Below, piece by piece: positions 44,820 through 52,330 of a stretch of DNA of 64,000 nucleotides (within the stretch, counting starts at the first letter, position 1; each line of letters begins with the position of its first letter). A program made the translations under genes and the position numbers. Below the pieces are notes generated by a model that saw only the letters and a program-made list of their open reading frames with translations, made no database searches and was not told the origin of the DNA. Source of the DNA: Polyangia bacterium. GTDB taxonomy: Bacteria > Myxococcota_A > Polyangia > Nannocystales > Nannocystaceae. Where the stretch lies: positions 186,001 to 250,000 of the forward strand of contig JAUIKS010000016.1 in assembly GCA_030430565.1 (NCBI GenBank), in the 5' to 3' direction.

Positions 44820-46238
44820 ATGGTCGCCGCGCAGCAGTCCGCCCCCAGCCCGAATCGCGCGCGTCCGCCCGACGGCCGCCGTCGCTACGAGAGCCTGACG
44901 CGAGAGCATGGCTTTGAGGCCATGCGAGTCGAGGGCGCGCTGCCGCCGGAGCTGCGCGGGACGCTGTACCGCAACGGGCCGTCGTTGACCTCGCTGTTCG
45001 GGGTCGACTACACGCACCCCTTCGAGGCCGACGGCGCGATCTCGGCGGTGCGGATCGCGGGCGGGCGGGCCGAGGGCGCGCTGCGCCTGATCGAGAGCGA
45101 GGGCCTGCGAGAGGAGCGAGCGGCCGGGCGCATGCTCTACGGGCTGCGGCTGCCGTGGCGCCACCGGATCCTCAACGCGCTCCGCGGGCGGCGCAAGAAC
45201 GCCGCGAACACGAGCGTCCTGCGCTGGCAGGAGCGCCTGTTCGCGCTGTTCGAGGTCGACCTGGCGACCGAGTTCGACCCCGAGACGCTCACGACGATCG
45301 GCGCGACCGACTTCGGCGGAGTGGTCCCTTCGGCCATGTCGGCACACCCGCACGCGGTCGCCTCGCTCAACACCCAGTTTCACTTCGGGGCCCGGTACTC
45401 GCGCGAGAGCTTCATCGACCTGTTCGAGCTGCCGACGCGGGGGCCCGCCAGACGCCTGGCGAGCGTGCCGCTGAAGGCGCCGGTGATGCTTCACGACTTC
45501 ATCGCGACCGAGCGCCATCTGGTGTTCTTCGTCTCACCCGCGCGCGTGCGCGTGCTCCGGGCGCTGCTCCAGCTGGGTCACCTCGAGCAGCTGTTCGCGT
45601 GGCGGCCGGAGCTGGGCACGGAGATCGTCGTGGTCCCCCTCAACGACCTGGACCGCCCGCGGCGCTTCACCGTCGACCCCTTCTTTCAGTTCCACTTCGC
45701 CAACGCGTTCGAGCGCGGCGACGGGACGATCGCGGTCGACTACGTGCGCTACCCCGATCTCGGGATCCTGCGCGCGCTCGGCCAGCAGGCGGAGGTCACG
45801 GTGCAGTCGCGGCTGCACCGCGCGATCGTCGATCCCGCGCGCGAGTCCTTCGAGACGCGCGCGCTGCTGGGCGAGAGCTGCGAGTTCCCGCAGGTCGACC
45901 CGCGGCGCGCGGGCGCGCGCTGGCGCTACACGTGGATGCAGGCGCCGGGGCCCCCCCAGGCGATCCTCCGGCTCGATCACGAAGATGGCACCGAGGACAG
46001 ATGGTCGCTGCCCGCGACGCGCTGGGCCTCGGAGCCGGTGGTGGTGCCCCGGCCGGGCTCGACGCGCGAGGGCGACGCCCACGTGCTCACGCTGATCTAC
46101 GACGCCGAGACCCACCAAAGCGGCGTCAGCGTGCTCGACGCGATGAACCTCGCCGCGGGGCCGGTCGCCACGGCGTGGTTCGACCACCACATCCCCACGA
46201 CCTACCACGGCGTCTGGGTGCCGCGCGACGCGGGGTAG
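44820..46238 (+). CDS. Carotenoid cleavage oxygenase family protein
   Basis: A 472-residue seven-bladed propeller oxygenase. Candidate iron-ligand histidines occur in the four expected places: SAHPHAV (about 178-182), MLHDF (about 228), FQFHFANAFE (about 292) and TYHGVWVP near the C-terminus. The N-terminal LPPELRGTLYRNGPS and HPFEADGAISAV are family signatures. Such enzymes cleave a carotenoid, apocarotenoid or stilbene double bond with O2 in a non-haem Fe(II) centre. The gene starts 20 bp after DUF2270 and is followed 24 bp later by the radical SAM gene. Confidence 0.88.
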   Translation: MVAAQQSAPSPNRARPPDGRRRYESLTREHGFEAMRVEGALPPELRGTLYRNGPSLTSLFGVDYTHPFEADGAISAVRIAGGRAEGALRLIESEGLREERAAGRMLYGLRLPWRHRILNALRGRRKNAANTSVLRWQERLFALFEVDLATEFDPETLTTIGATDFGGVVPSAMSAHPHAVASLNTQFHFGARYSRESFIDLFELPTRGPARRLASVPLKAPVMLHDFIATERHLVFFVSPARVRVLRALLQLGHLEQLFAWRPELGTEIVVVPLNDLDRPRRFTVDPFFQFHFANAFERGDGTIAVDYVRYPDLGILRALGQQAEVTVQSRLHRAIVDPARESFETRALLGESCEFPQVDPRRAGARWRYTWMQAPGPPQAILRLDHEDGTEDRWSLPATRWASEPVVVPRPGSTREGDAHVLTLIYDAETHQSGVSVLDAMNLAAGPVATAWFDHHIPTTYHGVWVPRDAG

Positions 46239-46262
46239 CGCGCGGGGTAGAGTGGGCTCGAT

Positions 46263-47588
46263 ATGGGTCTCGAAGACGTCCGGCGCCGGCTCCCTATCGT
46301 CGACTCGCTCCCCGAGCCGGGCACCCGCACCGTCCCTGCCTCGGCGCTGACGAGCGCGCCCACGCCGAGCTGGGCGATCTGGGAACTGACGCTCGCCTGC
46401 GATCAGAAGTGCCGGCACTGCGGGCCGCGAGCCGGGCGCGCCCGACCGCGCGAGCTGACGACCGAGGAGTGCTTCCAGATCATCCGCGAGCTCAAGGCGC
46501 TCGGGGTCGGCGAGGTCGTGCTGATCGGCGGCGAGTCGTACCTGCGCAACGACTTCATCCTGATCATCCGCGCGATCCGAGAGGCCGGCATGGCCTGCGT
46601 GCTGACGACGGGGGGCTACAACCTCTCGCGCGCGCGCGTCGAGGCGATGGCGGAGGCGGGGGTCATGTCGGTGACCCTGTCGATCGACGGCCTCGAGCGG
46701 ACCCACGACGAGCTGCGCGGGATGCCGAACAGCTGGCGGCGGGCGTTTCAGGCGCTCGAAGAGCTGCGCGCGGTCGGCCTGCCGGTGGCCTGCAACACGC
46801 AGATCAACAGCCGGACCCTGGGCGAGCTCGAGCCGCTGCTCGAGCGGCTCGCGCCGGCGGGGATCCACTCGTGGCAGCTGCAGCTCACGGTCGCGCACGG
46901 CAACGCGACGGACCACCCGGACCTGGTGCTTCAGCCATATCGAATGATCGAGCTGTTCGACTCGCTCGACCGGATCATGACGCGCTGTAAGCAGCTGGGC
47001 GTCCGGATCTTCCCGGCCAACAGCCTCGGCTACTTCGGGCCGCTCGAGGGCCGGCTGCGTGAGCACGTGGGGGGGTTTTGGCGCGGCTGCGTCGCCGGCG
47101 TGACGACCATCGGGATCGAGAGCCACGGCGCGATCAAGAGCTGCCCGAGCCTCGGCGGGCCCGCGAACGTCGGCGGCAGCTGGCGCGAGCACGGGCTCGC
47201 CAAGCTGTGGACCGAGAGCTACGGGATGACCTACGTCCGTCGGCGCACGCTCGACGACCTGTGGGGCTACTGCCGCGGCTGCTACTACGCCAAGACCTGC
47301 ATGGCGGGCTGCACCGCGGCCACCGAGTCGCTGCTCGGACGCCCTGGGAACAACCCGTTCTGCCACCACCGCGCGCTCGAGCTGGCGCGCGAGGGCCTGC
47401 GCGAGCGGATCGAGCACGTCGCGGGCCCCGACGCGGGCGCGAGCCGGGGCTTCGACATGGGGCGCTACCGCCTGATCCGCGAGCACATCGATCCGGCCGC
47501 GCGCGCCGAGCACGGGCCGGTGCAGATCGACGAGGCGCGGACGTCTCGCGTCGAGGAGCCCTTTGGGGCAGGTCGCCCGCGCGCGTGA
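46263..47588 (+). CDS. Radical SAM/SPASM maturase-like protein
   Basis: A 441-residue radical SAM enzyme. The 4Fe-4S/SAM motif is CDQKCRHC (about 47-54), followed by VVLIGGESYLR (glycine motif) and a full TIM-barrel. A C-terminal SPASM-type cluster region holds a Cys in FWRGCVAG, then CPSLGG, CRGCYYAKTCMAGC and FCHH. SPASM enzymes usually modify ribosomally made peptides or proteins. The WAIWELTLACDQKCRHCGPRAG start is typical of peptide-associated maturases. The likely substrate candidate is the small convergent lipoprotein gene downstream; this link is inference from position. Confidence 0.85.
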   Translation: MGLEDVRRRLPIVDSLPEPGTRTVPASALTSAPTPSWAIWELTLACDQKCRHCGPRAGRARPRELTTEECFQIIRELKALGVGEVVLIGGESYLRNDFILIIRAIREAGMACVLTTGGYNLSRARVEAMAEAGVMSVTLSIDGLERTHDELRGMPNSWRRAFQALEELRAVGLPVACNTQINSRTLGELEPLLERLAPAGIHSWQLQLTVAHGNATDHPDLVLQPYRMIELFDSLDRIMTRCKQLGVRIFPANSLGYFGPLEGRLREHVGGFWRGCVAGVTTIGIESHGAIKSCPSLGGPANVGGSWREHGLAKLWTESYGMTYVRRRTLDDLWGYCRGCYYAKTCMAGCTAATESLLGRPGNNPFCHHRALELAREGLRERIEHVAGPDAGASRGFDMGRYRLIREHIDPAARAEHGPVQIDEARTSRVEEPFGAGRPRA

Positions 47589-47598
47589 ACGCGCGCGG
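47577..47598. terminator. Hairpin between convergent radical SAM and lipoprotein genes
   Basis: A perfect 9-bp inverted repeat CCGCGCGCG / CGCGCGCGG with loop TGAA; the radical SAM stop codon sits in the loop. Confidence 0.5.
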
Positions 47599-47617
47599 TT
47601 GTGCTCACCCGCGCAGG

Positions 47618-48121
47618 CTAGTGCTCGCCCTTGGCGAAGGGCGCGTCCGTGGGCTTCGGCGTCGGGGTGGGCGCGGGCGCCGGCGCGGGCTCGCTCGCGC
47701 CTTCCTCGTCCTCGGGCGAGGGGACCCAGTCGTTCCCGGAGCCGGAGTAGTCGCTGGAGTAGCTGGGGCCGCCGTAGGCCGAGACCGCGGTCGAGGTCGG
47801 ATCAGGGTTCGTGCTGGTCGAGGACGAGTCCGAGGTCCCGGTGGTCGTCCCCGTCGACGAGGTGCCCGTGGAGGTGCCCGCGGTCGTCGACGAGCTCGCG
47901 GACTCACCCGCGGTCGTCGAGGTCTCGGACTCCGAGGAGGCCGTGGTCGCGGTCGTGTCGTCGACCGAGTCGCCGCAGCTGACCGCGCCGAGGCTGAGCG
48001 CGGTGCCGAGGCAGAGCGCGAGCGTCGCGGACGCGCTGGTCGAGCGCTGCGCGGCGCCGCAGAACGGGCACTGGGACTCGCTAGTGGCGATGTGACGGTC
48101 GCAACGGTGACACTGATGCAC
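47618..48121 (-). CDS. Zinc-ribbon, Ser/Thr-rich, Tyr-Gly lipoprotein-like protein
   Basis: A 167-residue protein of unusual architecture. Residues 1-24 are a complete four-Cys zinc ribbon (CHRC...CPFC) that precedes a hydrophobic segment (ATLALCLGTALSLGAVSC) ending in a lipobox-like Cys. Next is a Ser/Thr-only spacer of about 60 residues (TTTGTSDSSSTST units), a Tyr-Gly-Ser patch (SAYGGPSYSSDYSGSGNDW), an acidic stretch and a Pro/Lys tail. The zinc ribbon would stay cytoplasmic while the rest crosses the membrane. It converges on the radical SAM/SPASM gene and could be its substrate. Confidence 0.72.
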   Translation of the reverse strand: MHQCHRCDRHIATSESQCPFCGAAQRSTSASATLALCLGTALSLGAVSCGDSVDDTTATTASSESETSTTAGESASSSTTAGTSTGTSSTGTTTGTSDSSSTSTNPDPTSTAVSAYGGPSYSSDYSGSGNDWVPSPEDEEGASEPAPAPAPTPTPKPTDAPFAKGEH

Positions 48122-48156
48122 GGCCGGACTTTATCACAGCGCGGCTCGTCGCGGCG

Positions 48157-51135
48157 CTACGGCGCCTCGACAAACGACGCGGTCCAGCGCGGCAGCGGCG
48201 GGGCGTCGCCGCGCTCGAGCTGCTCGTGCCACTCGGCGTCGGTCATGCGCTCGTCCATCGGGTGCGTGAACTCGTAGAAGGAGAACAGCCCGCCCTGGGT
48301 CAGCTCCTCGCCGACCGGCCGCGGGACCGCGACCCACAGGTCGAGCAGCCGACCGACGCCGACCTCGAGGACCTGGCGGCGCGTGATGTTGGTGTGGATG
48401 TCGGTCACGAGCGCGACGCCGCGCTCGGTGCGGGTCTCGGGGCTCGCGGCGACGCTGTACTTGGTCTTCTCCATGGTCAAGAGCAGCGCCTCGAGGCGCC
48501 CGCCGACCCCGTGGATCCAGGCGACGTCCGCGTCGTCGAGCGCCTCGCCCCGGACCTCTTTGCGCGCGATCTTGGCGAGGTCGCGCGCGAAGCTGCGGGC
48601 GTTGAGGACGCCGTCCCCGTCCCCGCCGCGGTCGCCGTAGTAGGGCACAGACGGCCCCTCGGGGTCGCCGTGGACGTCGCGGTAGACCCGGTCGGCGAGC
48701 CCCGCGAGCGCGTCGAAGAATTCGGGCGTCGGGTCGACGTAGCCGCGCGGCGTCGGCAGGATCGGCTGCTCGATCAGCACGTAGACCGGCGAGTCGCTGT
48801 CGCACTCCACGCCCATGTCCTGCATGTTGTAGAGCACCGCGCTGTGCTTGAGCTCGGCGTAGCCCGCGAGCGCGGAGGACAGCAGGCGATCGCGCCACGC
48901 GGGCGTCTTGGCGAAGCGCAGCAGCGAGTCGTCGGGCAGCCCGTGGCCGCGGGTCAGGGCCACGAGCGCGGCGAGCCACGCGTGGTAGAGGTCGGTGGTG
49001 GCGAGGCCGCGCGCGTGCTCGCCGACGAGCTCGTCGAGCGCTTGGTTGTAGGCGGCGGCGAAGACCTCGTCCTTGACGGCCGCGCGCGCGTGCGCGCCGG
49101 CCCGCTCGCTCCCGAGCGTCGCCATCACGTCGAGCGAGGAGGGCACGCCGCGGCCCTCGACGTCCGGGTGCACGAGGCTGCGGAAGAAGGTCGTGTCGAG
49201 GCCGACGCGCTTGGGGAACAGCGTGATCTTGAGGCGCGCGCCGCCGGCCCCCGACTCGGCGGCCTCGAGGTCGCGCAGCGGCATGGGCCCGCGCAGCTCC
49301 TCGAGGCGCGCGGCGATCTTCTCGGCGTTGCGCGCGAAGTCGGCCCAGGCCGCGCGGTCCTCATCGCGCACGGTCTTGAGGTGCTCGAGGGTCGCGTCGA
49401 CCGGCCGCCCCATGAACGCGCCGACCACGGTGTCGACCCGCGACCAGGCGTCGCGCGCCGTGCCGGCCCTGAGCGGCGTGCGCTCCATGATGTCCAAAAA
49501 GTCAGGTAGCGACGCGCTGAAGGGCAGCGGCGTGTTGGCGAACCAGCTCATCGCCAGGAAGTACGCCGCGAGCTCGCTGTCCGCGTAGGCGCCGCGCGGG
49601 CGGAACTGCGTCCAGTCGACGCGGTAGGGCTTGTCGCGCCCCGGCACTGGGAGCGTGCCGGCGCCCTCGTGCTTGAGCATCGCGGTGACGAGCTCCTTGA
49701 CCCGCGGCCGGATCGCGCTGGGGACCTGCTCGAGGACCGCGGGCAGCTGCGCGGGCAGTCGCTCGAGCGGCGGCTTCATCAGCGCGCGGTAGTCGTCCCC
49801 GCCGCCGTCGCCGAACGCGGCCTCCATGTGGTCGTCGAACGTCGGCTGCTTGACCCGCTGCATCGCCGCGAGCGGGACCCAGGCGCTGGCGAACAGCACC
49901 GCGTAGTAGCGATCGTCGGCGGACTGGCTGCCCTCGAGGCGCGCGGCGTAGGCCTTCATGAGCGCCTGGCTCATCTCGGCGAGGCGCTCGGCGGCGTCGC
50001 GCTCGGCTTTCTGCAGCACGCTCTGGAATTCGTCGCGAAAGGCCTGCAGCGCGGCGTCGGCGGTCACGAACATCGGCCGCCGCCGGTAGCGGAGCTTCTC
50101 GTAGAGCACGTAGAACTCCTTCTCCTTGCCCGCGCGCGCGACGAAGCGGTTGTTCTGCAGCAGCGCGGACTCGCGCGCGCGCCACAGCTCGGGGAAGTCG
50201 CGGAGGTTCTTCACCTCCTGCAGGTAGAGCGCCGTGTCGGCCAGCGCGATCGTCCGGCGCCCGTCGAGCTCGGCGTCGTAAGCGACCTGCCTCCCCGTCG
50301 GCGACCACACGATGTTGCGGGGCAGGGCGTGGCTCTCGGGCAGCGGGAGCGCGGCGAAGGGCGCGTCCACGCGATCGCGGCGACGGTGGACCGCGCCCGC
50401 GGCGGTCTCGGCGACGAGCTCGATCTGGTTGTTCGAGACCGCGACGTGCCGCAGCGAGGGATCGGGCGCCGCGCCGCGTCGCCCGTCGTGCCGCACGTAG
50501 CGGCGCGTGAGGCCCTTGAGGCAGGCGTCGCGCGACCAGCTCGAGGGGACATCTTCGCAGCGCCGCGCGTCGCCCGGGCCGTCGCCGTCGCCCTCCGTGA
50601 CGCCGATCGCCGCGAGCGCGGCCGCGAAGGACTGATCCCAGCGCGCGTCGCCGTCGTAGATCGCCGCACCGCCTGTCTCTTCGCACATCCAAACGAGGCT
50701 CAGGCCGTCGCCGGACCACTGCGGCGCGCGGCAGCTCGCGCCGGCGGCCGAGAGACGCTGCGCGTGGTAGCCGTGCTCCGAGAGCGACTCGGGCGCGCGC
50801 CAGCCGGACTTCACGTCGTCTTCGCGGACCGGCTTGATCGACGCGAACCACACCTCCTCGCCGCCGCCGTCGGGCTGCGCGCGCGTGAACGCGACCTTCT
50901 CGTAGCCGTCGAGCTGCCTGCCCGAGGCCCCCGAGTCGGTGCAGCTGTCGGTCTGCACGGCGTAGAATGCGTAGCGCAGCGGGCTGAAGACCGGGCCGGT
51001 CTCGTCGCCGGGGAAGCTCGTCACGCGCTCGGCCCCGCCGCCGCCGGTGCCGTCGGAGACGTAGATGTCGAAGCCGCGGGAGCCCTCGCGCTTGGAGGAG
51101 AACACGACGCGCGCGTCGTCGGGGCTGAAGTCCAC
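48157..51135 (-). CDS. DUF3160-domain protein, 5'-truncated by island insertion
   Basis: A 992-residue frame whose first codons read (V)DFSPDDARVVFSSKREG, the middle of a TolB-type PD40 blade, so its true N-terminus is missing. PD40 blades continue to about residue 300 (DIYVSDGTGGGGAERVTS, GDETGPVFSP, NIVWSPTGRQVAY), then a large helical DUF3160-type domain (YVLYEKLRYRRRPMFVTADAALQAFRDEF... ) to the C-terminus (ALVTDIHTN... FSFYEFTHPMDERMTDAEW). The missing signal peptide and first blade lie at 62297-62644. As it stands the protein has no export signal, so it is probably non-functional or expressed only if the insert is excised. GTG 51135 is a chance start. Confidence 0.8.
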   Translation of the reverse strand: MDFSPDDARVVFSSKREGSRGFDIYVSDGTGGGGAERVTSFPGDETGPVFSPLRYAFYAVQTDSCTDSGASGRQLDGYEKVAFTRAQPDGGGEEVWFASIKPVREDDVKSGWRAPESLSEHGYHAQRLSAAGASCRAPQWSGDGLSLVWMCEETGGAAIYDGDARWDQSFAAALAAIGVTEGDGDGPGDARRCEDVPSSWSRDACLKGLTRRYVRHDGRRGAAPDPSLRHVAVSNNQIELVAETAAGAVHRRRDRVDAPFAALPLPESHALPRNIVWSPTGRQVAYDAELDGRRTIALADTALYLQEVKNLRDFPELWRARESALLQNNRFVARAGKEKEFYVLYEKLRYRRRPMFVTADAALQAFRDEFQSVLQKAERDAAERLAEMSQALMKAYAARLEGSQSADDRYYAVLFASAWVPLAAMQRVKQPTFDDHMEAAFGDGGGDDYRALMKPPLERLPAQLPAVLEQVPSAIRPRVKELVTAMLKHEGAGTLPVPGRDKPYRVDWTQFRPRGAYADSELAAYFLAMSWFANTPLPFSASLPDFLDIMERTPLRAGTARDAWSRVDTVVGAFMGRPVDATLEHLKTVRDEDRAAWADFARNAEKIAARLEELRGPMPLRDLEAAESGAGGARLKITLFPKRVGLDTTFFRSLVHPDVEGRGVPSSLDVMATLGSERAGAHARAAVKDEVFAAAYNQALDELVGEHARGLATTDLYHAWLAALVALTRGHGLPDDSLLRFAKTPAWRDRLLSSALAGYAELKHSAVLYNMQDMGVECDSDSPVYVLIEQPILPTPRGYVDPTPEFFDALAGLADRVYRDVHGDPEGPSVPYYGDRGGDGDGVLNARSFARDLAKIARKEVRGEALDDADVAWIHGVGGRLEALLLTMEKTKYSVAASPETRTERGVALVTDIHTNITRRQVLEVGVGRLLDLWVAVPRPVGEELTQGGLFSFYEFTHPMDERMTDAEWHEQLERGDAPPLPRWTASFVEAP
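51109..51132. repeat. 24-bp direct repeat, left junction (candidate attL)
   Basis: Begins gcgcgcgtcgtc and ends ggggctgaagtc. Matches 62273-62296 at 23 of 24 positions (C/T at the twelfth base). It encodes DFSP(D/N)DAR of the interrupted gene on the minus strand. Confidence 0.8.
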
Positions 51136-51329
51136 GCGAGAACCCCCGGAAACCCGCCAAATGCCTCACAGCACGCGCTCTCGTCACGCAGCGGCGGTTC
51201 TCTGGGGGTCGCCTTCGTCGTCGCAGCTCGCGTCAAACCGTAGAACTCGGCGTCGTCCCTGGAGCGCTGGTGGAACGTTCCACGGAGCCGGGCCCTTCCG
51301 CGCGTGTAACAGGGACCGGCTTACAGCCT

Positions 51330-51452
51330 GAACTCCCGGAGCAACCTGACCAGCTCCTCTCCTTGAATCGCCGAATCCATTTGTAGGCGGCCTTGCGACT
51401 TATCCCGAACTCGCTTGAGAGCGCCGAGATGTTCGCAATTGGCTCGGCGTTT
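51330..51452 (-). pseudogene. Degenerate IS481-type transposase N-terminus
   Basis: Reading the minus strand from about 51452 gives NAEPIANISALSSEFGIS then RKAAYKWIRRFKE, a near-perfect copy of the N-terminal helix-turn-helix of IS481-family transposases (ISxLCxxFGISRKTGYKWLxRY). A stop codon lies one codon upstream, and the frame loses similarity right after RRFKE, so only about 35 residues survive. No start codon and no DDE domain remain. It lies inside the left edge of the island. Confidence 0.7.
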
Positions 51453-51574
51453 TAGGGCGCGGCTGCTCGGATACCTCGATCGACACTCCAGACCTAGCGA
51501 CTTCGCACGGGCCTCGTCGCGTTGGATGGCGTCCTTGACGTTTCTCTCGAGCCTGTGGCTGGTATCACCGACGC

Positions 51575-52054
51575 CTAGCACGGGTCGCCACCCGTAGAGC
51601 CGCCTGTAGAGCCACTTGTAGAGCCGCTCGTAGAGCCTCCTGTCGTACCCGAGTACTCGCACGACCCGAGGCTCATCACCTCCCATGTCTTTTCACAATC
51701 CGAGAGTTCATCGGAGGCTGCTTCATGTCTTGATTTACACTCGAGAATGCACTCCGCCACCGCACTCAATTCTGAAGCGTTGTCGGGAACGCAAACCTGA
51801 AAATCTTCAGCGACTACCTTTACGGTCTCACATGCAAACTCTTCATCCGATGGCGCGGCTTGAAGGACGTAGTAGTAATTGCCGCCAGCGTTGACGCATT
51901 GGTACTGATCAGGCTCCCCATCACCGCCAGCGGTCGTCATCGCCTCGTCATCCCCACAAGAAAGGAGGCCCGCACAGAGTAATGTCGTGGGCAAGAGACA
52001 CAGGAGCCAGCGTGGTCTCCTAACTGTATAATCATTGGAACGTCGTGCCTTCAT
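51575..52054 (-). CDS. Small lipoprotein with Gly-Ser-Thr tail
   Basis: A 159-residue lipoprotein (lipobox AGLLSC near residue 33). The mature domain of about 85 residues has eight cysteines (YQCVNAGGNYYYV, FACETV, FQVCVPD, AECILECKS). The C-terminus is a repeated GST spacer ending in DPC. The tail places low-complexity at the C-terminus instead of behind the lipobox, as is usual for the neighbours. First cargo gene at the left edge of the island. Function unknown. Confidence 0.6.
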   Translation of the reverse strand: MKARRSNDYTVRRPRWLLCLLPTTLLCAGLLSCGDDEAMTTAGGDGEPDQYQCVNAGGNYYYVLQAAPSDEEFACETVKVVAEDFQVCVPDNASELSAVAECILECKSRHEAASDELSDCEKTWEVMSLGSCEYSGTTGGSTSGSTSGSTGGSTGGDPC

Positions 52055-52330
52055 CTTTACCTCGTGATCGACCGACTCAGAACCTAGCTACATTTTCAAC
52101 CGCAGGCAAGCATGCGCCAAATGGGCATAAGATCTAAGTGGTGCACGTGAGTTTTCTTGCGGTTATACATGCTCGTATTCGCGCCATCGGTCTCTTCATA
52201 AACAAACTGCTACGACTCAAGCCGAGTCATCAAACTTCGACGCGGAAGCCTTAAAGATTCTTCCGGCGCAAGGCACAGAACGCTCGATTATATCCCTTGT
52301 GCAAAGCGCGCTGGCGTATAACATCTCTGC

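Noticed and set aside
51321..51686. Minus-strand frame with a RLYERLYKWLYRRLYGW repeat
   Set aside because: It is an alternative frame of the GST-repeat tail of the lipoprotein at 51575-52054 and then of the transposase relic; no family features.
52280..52330. TATAAC box just upstream of the giant protein start as a -10 element
   Set aside because: It would give a near-leaderless transcript and no -35 at correct spacing is present, so I did not call a promoter.
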